From Bryobacteraceae bacterium (GTDB taxonomy: Bacteria; Acidobacteriota; Terriglobia; Bryobacterales; Bryobacteraceae), in contig JASHNT010000061.1 in NCBI GenBank assembly GCA_030041495.1, positions 1 to 35,234 on the forward strand: a stretch of 35,234 bases of DNA. The letters run 5' to 3'. Below are positions 1 to 8,276 of this stretch, piece after piece; position 1 is the first letter of the stretch; every line of letters begins with the position of its first letter. Made by a program: the position numbers and the translations under genes. The notes beneath the pieces are model-generated. The model made no database searches and had not been told where the DNA came from. It worked only from the letters and a program-made list of their open reading frames with translations.

Positions 1-1368
1 AATGAGTTCCATCAGTGGCGTGGTCCATCCGATAAAAGCGAGGCAGGAGATCGCGGCGATGGACCGCAAGAGCAAGCCCAGCGCGAGGGGCAGGCTGCTC
101 CAGGCGATCGACACGGGCGCAGGTCCGCCGATCTGGATCAGGATGCCCAATGCGGTCAGCACGGCAAACGAGACCGGAACAGACAAAACGGTGAGCCAGC
201 TTGCGAGCGGAATTTGAGCGCCGGCGACGGCGGCCAGGGACACAATCAACGCGATGACGACGCATCCGGGGACGGGCGGAATCAGGAGGGCGATGAGGAG
301 AAAGCCTCCGCCGAAGAGCACCTTTTCCCACGGACTGCGGCCGCGCCAACGGTTGGTGAATGCGATGTCGCTCAAGTGCGGATGGAGGTGCATGTGACGC
401 TTGACCCGCTCCCCGCCTTTAACGCGTTCGATGCCCCGGCGCGCGCGCAATTTGCGAATCGCCCACCACAGAATGGCGACGCCCAACGCTCCCTGCAATC
501 CGAACAAGATCCCCTCGGCGAGAGGGCCGGGAACGTACAGCGAGGTCGCGATGGGGCGGAAGCCAGGCCGGAGAGCCTGAACGGCGCCCTCGGCCCGGTC
601 GTCGCTGCCCAAACGGGTTGTATTGCGATTCGCGAAGAACATGGCGATGACCAGAGACGCAAGCAAGCCTAGCGCGGCCGTGGCGCGCAAGCCGATTCTA
701 TGTTGCCTTGACCGCGGCTCATTGTGTTCGTCGAAGTCCGGCATCCGGCTGGCCGCGAGCGCCCCGAGCAAAGCCACGGTCAACATTCCTTCGGCGATCG
801 AGATGGGGATTTGAGTGATGAAGAAGATCCCCGAGAACTTGAGGAAGGAAGCCAGGAACCCGCCCTGCGGGGACGGGTAGGCCAGGCCCAACTGAGCCGC
901 CGTGGTGACGTAAGTGGCGAGATCGCCGGCGACGGTAGCGGAGAAGATGGCGCGCGCGTTCTTCCCGTGCTCGCGGGATCCGAAGCGCAACACCAGCCAG
1001 GTGACCCATGGCCCCACGATGCCGAGCGAGAATAGATTCGCTCCGAGTGTGGTCAATCCGCCATGCGCCAGCAGCAGAGCTTGAAACACCAGGGTGATCA
1101 ATGCCAGCGCCGGCATGGCCTCCGGCCCAAACAGATAGACTCCGACCGCGGTTCCGGTAGGGTGGGAGGAACTGCCGGTGATCGAGGGCAGCCGTAAGGA
1201 GCTCAAGGTGAACAAAAACGCTGCGGAAGCGGCCAGCAGCACGCGGTTCTCGCGCTTGATCTCCAGGTTGCGAGCAACCGCGCGCACACTTAGAACGGCT
1301 GGAGGAAGTGAGGCAAGCCCCCAGCCGATGCAGTGCGAAATGGGAAGGAAGCCCTCGGAGATATGCAT
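1..1368 (-). CDS. cbiM: CbiM-CbiN-CbiQ fusion, energy-coupling-factor Co/Ni transporter (3' end outside window)
   Basis: The frame is open for 456 codons from ATG 1368 to the window edge. It begins MHISEGFLP, the hallmark CbiM/NikM amino terminus in which Met1-His2 and a later His (here H69, in SSSHPTGT) bind the metal ion in the known family; this fixes the start. Residues 1 to about 210 are the membrane S-component. Residues about 225-300 look like CbiN (one membrane segment, then GSDDRAEGA and a LAEGILFGLQGALG stretch). From about residue 326 (MHLHPHLSDIAF) the sequence resembles the CbiQ T-component, with many membrane segments up to the edge. No stop separates the three parts. It starts 3 nt after the ATPase stop, so the two are probably co-transcribed; the CbiO ATPase should follow outside the window. 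Cobalt versus nickel cannot be decided from sequence. Confidence 0.88.
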   Translation of the reverse strand, partial: MHISEGFLPISHCIGWGLASLPPAVLSVRAVARNLEIKRENRVLLAASAAFLFTLSSLRLPSITGSSSHPTGTAVGVYLFGPEAMPALALITLVFQALLLAHGGLTTLGANLFSLGIVGPWVTWLVLRFGSREHGKNARAIFSATVAGDLATYVTTAAQLGLAYPSPQGGFLASFLKFSGIFFITQIPISIAEGMLTVALLGALAASRMPDFDEHNEPRSRQHRIGLRATAALGLLASLVIAMFFANRNTTRLGSDDRAEGAVQALRPGFRPIATSLYVPGPLAEGILFGLQGALGVAILWWAIRKLRARRGIERVKGGERVKRHMHLHPHLSDIAFTNRWRGRSPWEKVLFGGGFLLIALLIPPVPGCVVIALIVSLAAVAGAQIPLASWLTVLSVPVSFAVLTALGILIQIGGPAPVSIAWSSLPLALGLLLRSIAAISCLAFIGWTTPLMELI

Positions 1369-1371
1369 GGG

Positions 1372-3303
1372 TCAATCCTGCCCTCGCGCCAGGCTCGGCA
1401 GCAATCGAGCCGAGTTGCCGATGAAGAGCAACTCCGAAGTCACATGGATCAGAGCCGCGAGCACGGGGTTCAGCATGCCGCACGCGGCCAGCAGCACGCC
1501 AACGCCATCGACGATCAGGGTTCCGGCGAAATTGGCGTAAATAATGTTGCGGCAGCGGCGCGCGATTTTCAGCACCTGAGTAAACCGCAGGAGGTCATTG
1601 CCGAGCAGCACTACATCGGCGCTTTCGCGCGCGACCTCAGTCCCCGAGCCCATCGCAACGCCTGTATCCGCCTCCAACAAGGCCGGAGCGTCGTTGATGC
1701 CGTCGCCCAACATGACCACGTACTTCCCGGTAAGACGCAGGTCTCTAACCCACTCCACTTTGTGCTCGGGAAGCAATTTGGAATGAACCTCGTCGACGGC
1801 GAGTTGTTTGCCGATGGCTTCACCGATCTCACGGTGATCGCCGGTAAGCAGGACGGTGCGGCAGCCCATGGCTTTTAACTCGGTCATGGCGGCGGCGGCT
1901 TCGTCTCGAACGGCGTCAAGGACCTCGAGCGAGCCCAGATACTTTCCGCCAGCGGCTACCAGGACCTGGGAACTTCTCGGGGCCGAGGTTGAACCCCCGG
2001 GCACGGAAATCTGTTCCGCGGCCAGAAAGGCGTGGGTGCCGATGACGGTGCGGACGCCGTCCACGTAGCACACAATGCCTTTGCCGGGGAAGTACTGAAA
2101 ATCGCGCGGCTCTCCGGCCGGCACCGACCATTCCTGGGCTTTCGCGGCAATGGCTTTGGCGACGGGATGTTCGGAGAAGCGATCGGCGGAAGCCGCGACG
2201 GCGACCACATGCCTGGGGTCGACATTCCCGGCAGCGTGGACTCCGACTACTTGCGGCACGCCAAGCGTCAGCGTGCCGGTTTTGTCCAGGACCACGACAT
2301 CGGCGTTGCTCAACCCTTCCAGATACCGGCCGCCCTTGATGATGACGCCCTTCTGAGCCGCGCGGCCGATCGCGCCGAGGATCGCCAGAGGGGTTCCGGC
2401 GGCAACCCCGCAAGCTCCGCACACAAGAATGACGGAGATCGTAGAACGAGCGTCGCGCGTCACCACAAATGTGAAAGCCGCGCAGGCCAAGGCAAAATAC
2501 ACCAGATAGCCGGCCAGCCGGTCCGCGATTTTTTCGATCGGAGCGCGGGAATGCTCGGCCCGCTCCACCAATTCGATGATGCGTCCGAACGCGGTCTCAT
2601 GTCCGATCTTCTCGGTCTGAACCTCCAGTACGCCGGATTGATTGATCGTGCCCGCGAACACACGGGACCCTGGGATTTTTTCAACCGGCATCGACTCTCC
2701 GGTGATAGCCGCCTGATCGACGAAGGAGTGACCGCCGGCCACCAGGCCGTCCACCGGAATACGGGCGCCCGGTCTAACCAGTACGACGTCTCCGGTCCGG
2801 AGGTCCGCCAGCGTCCGCGGGGCCACTTGGCCCCCGTACCGAATTTCCGCAGTGGCCGGCAACAAGTCCAGCAACTGGCGGATCGCGCCCCGGCCTCGGC
2901 CGACCGTCATTCCTTCGACGATTTCGGCGATCAGCACGAAGACAGTGATGAGGAGGGCGGTGATGAATTCGCGGATGGCGGAGGCGGCGACAAGGGCGAT
3001 GGTCATGGAGAGTTCCATGGTCATACGGCCCTTGACCAGGTCCGCGAGAGCCTCTTTGAAGATGGGAAACCCGCCGATCAGGATTCCCGCCAGCGCAACG
3101 AAGTCCACCCCACGATAGCCGGGCACAAAGCCCCACCAAACCACGGCGATGACCAGCGCGACGAAACCGACCCGAATCCAGTCCTCGCGATGCCCCTGGT
3201 GATCCGCACCGTTTTGCTCTTGAGGGAGCGTGTGAAGAGGGCCGGGCGGCTCAGAGCCCGCTCCGGCCGGCGGTTTGTCAGCTTCCGCTAAATGGGTTGG
3301 CAC
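1372..3303 (-). CDS. heavy-metal P-type ATPase (P1B) with atypical GAC transport motif
   Basis: Inner-membrane cation pump of about 643 residues. Visible hallmarks are the actuator TGES near 201, phosphorylation site DKTGTLT (Asp about 340), SEHP of the nucleotide-binding domain near 377-380 and GDGINDAP near 532. There is no Cys-rich metal-binding domain at the N-terminus, only a short stretch with several His. The membrane motif that is normally CPC or SPC is GAC here (VCGACGVAAGTP, about 294-305), so the hallmark proline is Ala and one Cys is Gly. The following helix ends in HVTSELL. The frame is open upstream to 3513, but that would overlap the convincing 92-aa gene by 176 nt, so GTG 3303 is preferred; no strong ribosome site supports it. 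Neighbours suggest Co, Ni or Zn/Cd handling. Confidence 0.85.
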   Translation of the reverse strand: MPTHLAEADKPPAGAGSEPPGPLHTLPQEQNGADHQGHREDWIRVGFVALVIAVVWWGFVPGYRGVDFVALAGILIGGFPIFKEALADLVKGRMTMELSMTIALVAASAIREFITALLITVFVLIAEIVEGMTVGRGRGAIRQLLDLLPATAEIRYGGQVAPRTLADLRTGDVVLVRPGARIPVDGLVAGGHSFVDQAAITGESMPVEKIPGSRVFAGTINQSGVLEVQTEKIGHETAFGRIIELVERAEHSRAPIEKIADRLAGYLVYFALACAAFTFVVTRDARSTISVILVCGACGVAAGTPLAILGAIGRAAQKGVIIKGGRYLEGLSNADVVVLDKTGTLTLGVPQVVGVHAAGNVDPRHVVAVAASADRFSEHPVAKAIAAKAQEWSVPAGEPRDFQYFPGKGIVCYVDGVRTVIGTHAFLAAEQISVPGGSTSAPRSSQVLVAAGGKYLGSLEVLDAVRDEAAAAMTELKAMGCRTVLLTGDHREIGEAIGKQLAVDEVHSKLLPEHKVEWVRDLRLTGKYVVMLGDGINDAPALLEADTGVAMGSGTEVARESADVVLLGNDLLRFTQVLKIARRCRNIIYANFAGTLIVDGVGVLLAACGMLNPVLAALIHVTSELLFIGNSARLLPSLARGQD

Positions 3304-3337
3304 GATGAGTACCCGCTGCTGTGGTCCGGTCGAGATC

Positions 3338-3616
3338 CTAGGCCGCGTGCCGGTGATGCTTCGCAAGCTCCTGATGGATTCTGGCCAGGCTCCGCAGCGC
3401 CTCAGCGGCTTCACGGGAGTGAGCTGCGTAGTGCCGCGCTTCTCCGGCGAGTTGAGGATGGGTCTTCTCATACGGAGCCGCCAACTCTTCGTGAATTTTG
3501 GCGTCCTCCTCATGCTCGGCGGCGTGCGCGGCGAAATGCGTGGCGAGTTTAATATGGTCGTCGCCGGTCTTGTGGGTTAGGGCGAGGTTTCTGAACTCGG
3601 CTGCAGTCAGTTTCAT
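3338..3616 (-). CDS. small His-rich helical protein, unknown function
   Basis: A 92-residue protein starting at ATG 3616 with AAAGGAG a few bases upstream. It contains 13 His spread over the whole length (for example FAAHAAEHEEDAKIHEELA and the C-terminal ELAKHHRHAA) and many Ala, Glu and Lys, which predicts amphipathic helices. There is no signal peptide or membrane segment. I do not recognise the family. It lies 34 nt before the proposed start of the metal ATPase on the same strand, so the His content could reflect metal binding, such as a buffer or chaperone. That role is inferred only from composition and position. The frame extends upstream to 3649 but the ribosome site favours 3616. Confidence 0.7.
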   Translation of the reverse strand: MKLTAAEFRNLALTHKTGDDHIKLATHFAAHAAEHEEDAKIHEELAAPYEKTHPQLAGEARHYAAHSREAAEALRSLARIHQELAKHHRHAA

Positions 3617-3729
3617 GTTGGCTCCTTTCCCGGTGGAAGACCGGGTCACTTTCTGTCACTGGTGAATGGAGCACGTTGAAGACATTCCTGAGGCTCGGGG
3701 AACTGAATCGTAAGTTATTGAGCTAGAAA

Positions 3730-3767
3730 GACCCGCTACGCGCAGCGAGGGAGAAGCCGGGCGGGTC
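3730..3767. other. inverted repeat in the 230-bp gap between the metal block and the TIGR03435 gene
   Basis: GACCCGC (3730-3736) and GCGGGTC (3761-3767) form a perfect 7-bp inverted repeat around a 24-nt loop, with no T tract next to it. It lies upstream of the His-rich gene and downstream of the TIGR03435 gene, both on the minus strand. It could be part of a terminator-like structure for the gene upstream or a leader hairpin. I see no other gene in 3617-3847. Confidence 0.25.
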
Positions 3768-3847
3768 ACGTCCGGAGCTGGGTGATTTGGCGCGGGGGTT
3801 GCGTCTTCGGGCTTGAGGCTCGCGGTTCCTTGGTCACTTGCCGGGCT

Positions 3848-4627
3848 CTAGTCCGCAGGCGGCTTCTCAATGCGGTCGACGATTAACGTGTCCATTGGGG
3901 CCTTCCCGGAGTCGAACTTCAACCCGAGCTGGTCTTCCACCGCAGTCATGAAGGTCTCACCTTCCGCCCAAGATAAGGCAAAGAAGTAGTTCCCCTTGAG
4001 GCCAGTCCTGTCCAGCACGGGACGGCCAATGCTCGCGCTGGGGTCGCCCAGGGACAGCGTTGTCTCCGCGAAGTCCTGCATGCTCCCTCGGTAGACTAAA
4101 TTGCCGGCTGCACCCGGCGGCGGTGGGATTAGCCGGGGAGCAGGCTCTCCGGGCTTCCATTCGAGAAGTTTCGATTTCGGCCCGTTCTTGCCCACTGTCA
4201 GCAGATACACCTGCATTTCCCTGGTTTGGTGGCGTACCGCCAGTTGGGATCGGTCTGCCAGCATGGTCTGGAGCATTCGTCTGAGTTCCGGCGCGCTGAC
4301 GGGTTTTTCGGTCCTCGCCTCCAGATCGAATCTATCAGTGTCGAACCAAGCTGGTCCTCCAGAGAGTTGACCGTCTGTCAGATGGTACGCCTGGAGAACG
4401 ATCCGCCTGGCGGTGACCTTTGTTCCCACGGCCCTGCCAGTCGAGAAATAAAAAACATCTGCGCCACGGGGGTCCGCGGACTTATCCGGCTTAATGGACA
4501 CGGCGTCAAACGTGTGCGGGGTTTCTTGAGCCTTTGCCACAGGCGGCATTATGGCTCCGGCCACGATCAACGCCCGGAGCAGTCTATCCAGTTTGGCCAC
4601 TGAAGAAGGGGACGAGTCCTCCCGCAC
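3848..4627 (-). CDS. TIGR03435 (DUF3738) family secreted protein
   Basis: A 259-residue protein of a family greatly expanded in Solibacter-type Acidobacteriota, with no established function. Matching family landmarks are FDAVSIKPD after the signal region, the LSGGPAWFDTDRFDLEA block, LQTMLADRSQLAVRHQTRE, VYLLTVGKNGPK, RPVLDRTGLKGNYFF and the C-terminal EDQLGLKFDS...PMDTLIVDRIEKP. Residues about 12-34 are hydrophobic and end in AKAQE, giving a probable signal peptide. The listed start is GTG 4627; GTG 4600 would give a tighter signal peptide, so the start is uncertain. The gene follows the PQQ dehydrogenase by 54 nt on the same strand and may be cotranscribed. The gap carries a duplicated 14-bp motif. 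Confidence 0.85.
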   Translation of the reverse strand: MREDSSPSSVAKLDRLLRALIVAGAIMPPVAKAQETPHTFDAVSIKPDKSADPRGADVFYFSTGRAVGTKVTARRIVLQAYHLTDGQLSGGPAWFDTDRFDLEARTEKPVSAPELRRMLQTMLADRSQLAVRHQTREMQVYLLTVGKNGPKSKLLEWKPGEPAPRLIPPPPGAAGNLVYRGSMQDFAETTLSLGDPSASIGRPVLDRTGLKGNYFFALSWAEGETFMTAVEDQLGLKFDSGKAPMDTLIVDRIEKPPAD

Positions 4628-4639
4628 CGACGATTACGT

Positions 4640-4686
4640 CGCGCCATATCAGTCACAATGGCGCGGACACGCCGCGCCATATCAGT
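4640..4686 (-). repeat. 14-bp direct repeat with 33-bp period before the TIGR03435 gene
   Basis: On the minus strand ACTGATATGGCGCG occurs at 4686-4673 and again at 4653-4640, exactly 33 bp apart, about three helical turns. Between the copies lies an inverted GCGCCAT. The upstream copy overlaps the stop codon of the PQQ dehydrogenase. Same-face spacing is compatible with a tandem operator for the downstream gene. A chance short duplication is also possible. Confidence 0.4.
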
Positions 4687-6760
4687 TCTCCGGATCGGGT
4701 TGCGGGGCTCCGCGACCCCCGCGTCCTCCACGCCCCTTTGCGGGCCGGGCGGGGGGAATGCGGAAAGCCATGAATTCGGCTTGGGGTTTTCCGTCGATGT
4801 TGCCGCCAACGGGAATCACGATGTATTGCACACCGTCCACCGTGTAGGTCATGGGGCCGCCGGTGGCTTGGGCGGGCATGTAGACGGAGCCGACAAGTTG
4901 GCCGGTGGCTTTATTGTAAGCGTCGAGCATCGCGCCCTTGCGCCCGTCATCCATGGTCACGGTGCCTTTTTCTCCGGCGATGACCAGGGTCTTGGTCACC
5001 AGAGTGATCGCAGCGGGGCCGCGCCCAAGGCGCCCAACATTCAGACCCTTCAGGGCCGGGTTGTTGCGAATGTTGTCGGCAGTTTCACCGTGCGGGACGT
5101 GCCAGAGGATGGTGCCGGTCTTCAGGTCGATCGCCGAAATCTGCGCGTAGGGAGGCTTCAACAAGGGCAGTCCGTCCACGGTCAGTGCGCCTTGTGCGCC
5201 GGGAGCGCGTCCGGAAATATAGCCGACATCGGAACGCGTTCCTGAGGGTACCAGTCCGATACCAATCGCGCCGCGGGCGGAGCCGACGTAGACGACGCCA
5301 GTCTCTGGGTCGAGCGAGCCTCCCATCCAGTTGGAGCCGGACAGCGACGCGACCAGAGTGGCCCAAGGACCCTCGGCCTTGCTCACCACCGGAGGCGTGA
5401 AGATGGGACCCATTTTGTAATGCTTCACGAGGTCCAGAGCCTTCTGGTGCAGCTCCGGAGTGAAGTCGATCAGCACGCTTTCATCGACACCCTGGTTCTC
5501 GTAAGGCGGCGGAGCGGTGGGGAAAGGCTGCGTGGGCGAGTACCACTCGCCTGGAACGTCGCCCTTTTCCACGGGACGCTCATCGATGGGCCAAATGGGC
5601 TTGCCGGTCTCGCGATTGAACACATACAGGAACGCTTGTTTGCTGGGCTGCGCCACCACGGGTGTTCGCTTGCCCTTGATCTCGACATCGGCGAGGATCG
5701 GCGGGGAGGGGTTGTCATGATCCCAGATGCCGTGATGGACGAACTGATAATACCAGCGCATCTTGCCGGTTTCGAGATCCAACGCGACGAGGCTTTCACC
5801 GAACAGATTTTTTCCCGGACGCGGGCCGCCGTAGAAGTCGCCGGTTGGCTCCTCGACGCCGACGTAGACCACGCCGGCTTTTTCGTCGATCGAGGATTGT
5901 CCCCAGGAGCCGGTGTTGCCGGTGTAGGACCAGGAGTCCTGCAACCAGGTATCGAATCCGGGTTCGCCGGGTTTCGGGACGGTGTGGAAGATCCACTTAC
6001 GCTTGCCGGTGCGGACGTCGTAGCCGCGGACGTATCCCTTTACGTTCGTCTTGCTGGTGGGCACGCCGCCGGGTTTGTGCGCTGCGCCGACCACGATGGT
6101 GTCGCGGCCGATCATGGGAGTGGCGTGGATGCCGATCTCACTGCTCATCGGATCGATTTCCTGATCGTCATCGGTTTTGAGATCGACGACGCCGTCGACG
6201 CCGAAGGTGGGGATGCGGTTGCCGGTTTTCGCCTCGAGCTCAACCATACGATAGCCGGTGGTGAAGTAGACGATGCGCTTGTCGTTACCGTCGGCCCAAT
6301 ACGCGAGGCCACGGCCGGAGAGACGGCGGGGCGAGACATCGGCGCGCTTGCCTTCATCTTCGCGATGGGTCCACAGCAGCTCGCCGTTGGCGGCGTTGAG
6401 CGCGATCACGTCGCGACGTTCGCCGGCGGTGGAGTAAAGCACGCCGTCGATCACCAGCGGAGTCGATTCGAGATTGGTCTCCGGCGTCGGACCGAGGTTA
6501 GCGGTGGTGAAGGTCCAGGCGACTTCGAGCTTGGAGAAATTGCTCGCGTCAATCTGGCTGAGCGGCGAATAGCGCGTGTTGCCGGAATCGCCGCCGTAGG
6601 AGGTCCAATTGCCGTCCGCTGCGCCCTGCTGGGTTTGGGCGGGAAGCGTCAACATGAGGAGAAACGCGGCCGCACCCGCAATTGGTGGGGCAAACCGCGG
6701 AGCAAGCTTGAGCCATCGCCTGGTTCTGCCTGTGCGCCGTGAGTTCCTGCAACTTACCAT
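4682..6760 (-). CDS. exported PQQ-dependent dehydrogenase (quinoprotein beta-propeller)
   Basis: A 692-residue periplasmic quinoprotein that should oxidise an alcohol or sugar using pyrroloquinoline quinone. ATG 6760 has GGAGGG about 7 nt upstream. Residues about 15-43 are a basic, then hydrophobic export signal. The mature start NWTSYGGDSGNTRYSPLSQI is the standard opening of the membrane glucose dehydrogenase-like quinoproteins. Propeller-blade repeats of the type GVLYSTAGERRDVIALNAAN, VALDLETGKMRWYYQ and ISAIDLKTGTILWHVP run through the whole length. There is no CxxCH haem site and no multi-pass N-terminal membrane domain as in Gcd. The C-terminus is a short RGGRGGRG tail. Substrate is unknown. 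The TIGR03435 gene follows on the same strand. Confidence 0.9.
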   Translation of the reverse strand: MVSCRNSRRTGRTRRWLKLAPRFAPPIAGAAAFLLMLTLPAQTQQGAADGNWTSYGGDSGNTRYSPLSQIDASNFSKLEVAWTFTTANLGPTPETNLESTPLVIDGVLYSTAGERRDVIALNAANGELLWTHREDEGKRADVSPRRLSGRGLAYWADGNDKRIVYFTTGYRMVELEAKTGNRIPTFGVDGVVDLKTDDDQEIDPMSSEIGIHATPMIGRDTIVVGAAHKPGGVPTSKTNVKGYVRGYDVRTGKRKWIFHTVPKPGEPGFDTWLQDSWSYTGNTGSWGQSSIDEKAGVVYVGVEEPTGDFYGGPRPGKNLFGESLVALDLETGKMRWYYQFVHHGIWDHDNPSPPILADVEIKGKRTPVVAQPSKQAFLYVFNRETGKPIWPIDERPVEKGDVPGEWYSPTQPFPTAPPPYENQGVDESVLIDFTPELHQKALDLVKHYKMGPIFTPPVVSKAEGPWATLVASLSGSNWMGGSLDPETGVVYVGSARGAIGIGLVPSGTRSDVGYISGRAPGAQGALTVDGLPLLKPPYAQISAIDLKTGTILWHVPHGETADNIRNNPALKGLNVGRLGRGPAAITLVTKTLVIAGEKGTVTMDDGRKGAMLDAYNKATGQLVGSVYMPAQATGGPMTYTVDGVQYIVIPVGGNIDGKPQAEFMAFRIPPARPAKGRGGRGGRGAPQPDPEN

Positions 6761-7008
6761 CGTGGTTTCCCTCCTCGTCCTATCCTGGGACGACAGGAAG
6801 AGTTTACATCATTCACGACAGTTCCGAGGTGGAGACCGTTTTGGATCGAAGCCTCTCGAACTAAGTCGAGGATCTCGATGCCAGTTTCGGATGGAACCCA
6901 AACCAAAGGCCAGCTTGAGCAGCCCGGCAGCGGCGGAGTTAACGGCCCCTCTTGCTATTGGCTGGTTCAAGGAATCAGTCACGCCTTCTCCTCACGAGCG
7001 GGCCATGT

Positions 7009-7014
7009 TATTCT
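7009..7014 (+). promoter_or_regulatory. candidate extended -10 box for the exosortase gene
   Basis: TATTCT preceded by TG, in the context ATGTTATTCTG, lies 11 nt before the GTG start at 7026. No Shine-Dalgarno lies between them. The 265-bp gap 6761-7025 separates divergent genes and must hold both promoters; I see no gene in it. Confidence 0.35.
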
Positions 7015-7025
7015 GAAGCCCTAAA

Positions 7026-7586
7026 GTGTCCAGAATAGGTAAGGTTCGGCCTGATCGTAACAGGCCTACCGTCGCGAAAACCTCGTCGAGACGGTTCGTA
7101 GTGGTCTTCGCTCTGGCCGCGCTAGTGCAATTTGGACTCCTGCTGACTCCATGGTTTCGGCCGGCGATAAACTCCCTTTCTTTTTTTGCGGTCCGCATGT
7201 CCTCCGCAACGATCAACCTGTTGGGGGGACACGCGCTCGCCAGAGGAGCGTCGCTGGTGTCGTCGGTGAACGGATTCGGTGTGGAAATGAAGGACGGTTG
7301 CAATGGAGTGAACGTCGTGATCCTTCTCTGGTCGGCGGTTCTTGCCTTCCCCGGATCAGTCCAATGGAAAGCGGCCGGATTGCTCGCCGGGGCCTTAGCC
7401 GTTCAGAGCCTCAATTTCGTGCGCTTTATTTCCTTGTTCTACCTCGGCCAGTATAGTTACTCCTGGTTCGAGTTCGCCCATCTGTACCTTTGGGAGACTT
7501 TGATCCTGCTCGACGGCCTGGTCTTTTTCGGGCTATGGGTGAAGTACTCCTCGCGGAGCTTCAAGGGTCTGCTTGCTGCAAAATAG
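7026..7586 (+). CDS. xrtH: exosortase H (IPTL-CTERM protein sorting transpeptidase)
   Basis: A 186-residue polytopic membrane protein. Exosortases cleave C-terminal PEP/IPTL-CTERM signals of exported proteins and attach them to the envelope. The family's catalytic triad is visible: Cys92 in KDGCNGVN, Arg133 in LNFVRFISLFYLG and His152 in FAHLYLWET. About four to five membrane segments surround these residues. The short length and the neighbouring IPTL-CTERM substrate point to the exosortase H subtype. Start is GTG 7026 without a clear ribosome site; about 24 mostly polar residues precede the first membrane segment, so a later start is possible. The next gene overlaps it by 14 nt, so the two are a coupled pair. 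Confidence 0.87.
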   Translation: MSRIGKVRPDRNRPTVAKTSSRRFVVVFALAALVQFGLLLTPWFRPAINSLSFFAVRMSSATINLLGGHALARGASLVSSVNGFGVEMKDGCNGVNVVILLWSAVLAFPGSVQWKAAGLLAGALAVQSLNFVRFISLFYLGQYSYSWFEFAHLYLWETLILLDGLVFFGLWVKYSSRSFKGLLAAK

Positions 7587-8241
7587 TCCAGCTCGCAACC
7601 TCCTGCTGCGGGCGATTGGTCTCCAGATCGTCGCGCTTGGAACCTGGTGGCTTGTTCTTTATCAACCATCGCTGATGCTTCTGCGTGTTGCGGTGGAGGT
7701 ACCCTTTACCTTTCTGCTAAGCCAGCAATCGCCGCCGCCGCTCCAACTGGATGCCAAGGGCGATTGGAATTTCAGCATTCCGGTGAACACGGTGGTGAAC
7801 GATCCGAAGGAGGGATCGGGCCCAAGGCAGGTCGGCTCCATCGATTTTGCCGCTCCACCTGAGAACGTGGCGCCGTTCACGACGGGCTGGTTCGTCTATC
7901 TCGGCTTGGCGCTGAGTCTTCCGTTTACGAAAGCCCATCTACGGCGGACGCTAATCGGCATCGCGATCCAGACCGCCGTCAGTGTGCTGGCTCTGTTTGT
8001 TTATGCCGAGGTGAACGCGCTGGGAATCCTAGCCAGCCTCCACGCGGCGCCGGCCCCCTTCTATGAATGGTTGCTGAAATACGCGTACCATATCGATTAC
8101 CTTGTGATTCCTTATGCGGGCCCGTTCTTGCTCCTGCTGGTGATTCATCCGGCCTGGTGGGCGCAACTAACCGGCGAAAGCAGTGAGGCCCCGTTAAAAC
8201 GAGGGGACGCCGCGATCTCCGCACAGACTGCCGCGCGCTAA
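7573..8241 (+). CDS. exosortase H-associated membrane protein
   Basis: A 222-residue protein starting at TTG 7573 inside the end of xrtH. It has a membrane segment near residues 10-40, a periplasmic-type soluble stretch of about 65 residues, then further membrane segments from about residue 105 (FTTGWFVYLGLALSLPF) to about 195 (GPFLLLLVIHPAWW). The position immediately behind exosortase H and this topology match the partner protein usually found with that exosortase. Its biochemical role is not established; a chaperone or accessory subunit for sorting is an inference from gene pairing. The substrate gene is convergent 35 bp downstream. Confidence 0.75.
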   Translation: MLQNSPARNLLLRAIGLQIVALGTWWLVLYQPSLMLLRVAVEVPFTFLLSQQSPPPLQLDAKGDWNFSIPVNTVVNDPKEGSGPRQVGSIDFAAPPENVAPFTTGWFVYLGLALSLPFTKAHLRRTLIGIAIQTAVSVLALFVYAEVNALGILASLHAAPAPFYEWLLKYAYHIDYLVIPYAGPFLLLLVIHPAWWAQLTGESSEAPLKRGDAAISAQTAAR

Positions 8242-8276
8242 CCCGATTGCGGTTGGGGTTGCTGCTAGTGCGCCGG

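Noticed and set aside
2032-3291. 419-codon plus-strand frame opposite the metal ATPase
   Set aside because: It is antisense to an ATPase whose motifs are all intact; composition (Arg, Gly, Asp, His) is that of a mirror frame.
5420-6742. 440-codon plus-strand frame opposite the PQQ dehydrogenase
   Set aside because: It is the antisense of a clear quinoprotein and has no domain of its own.
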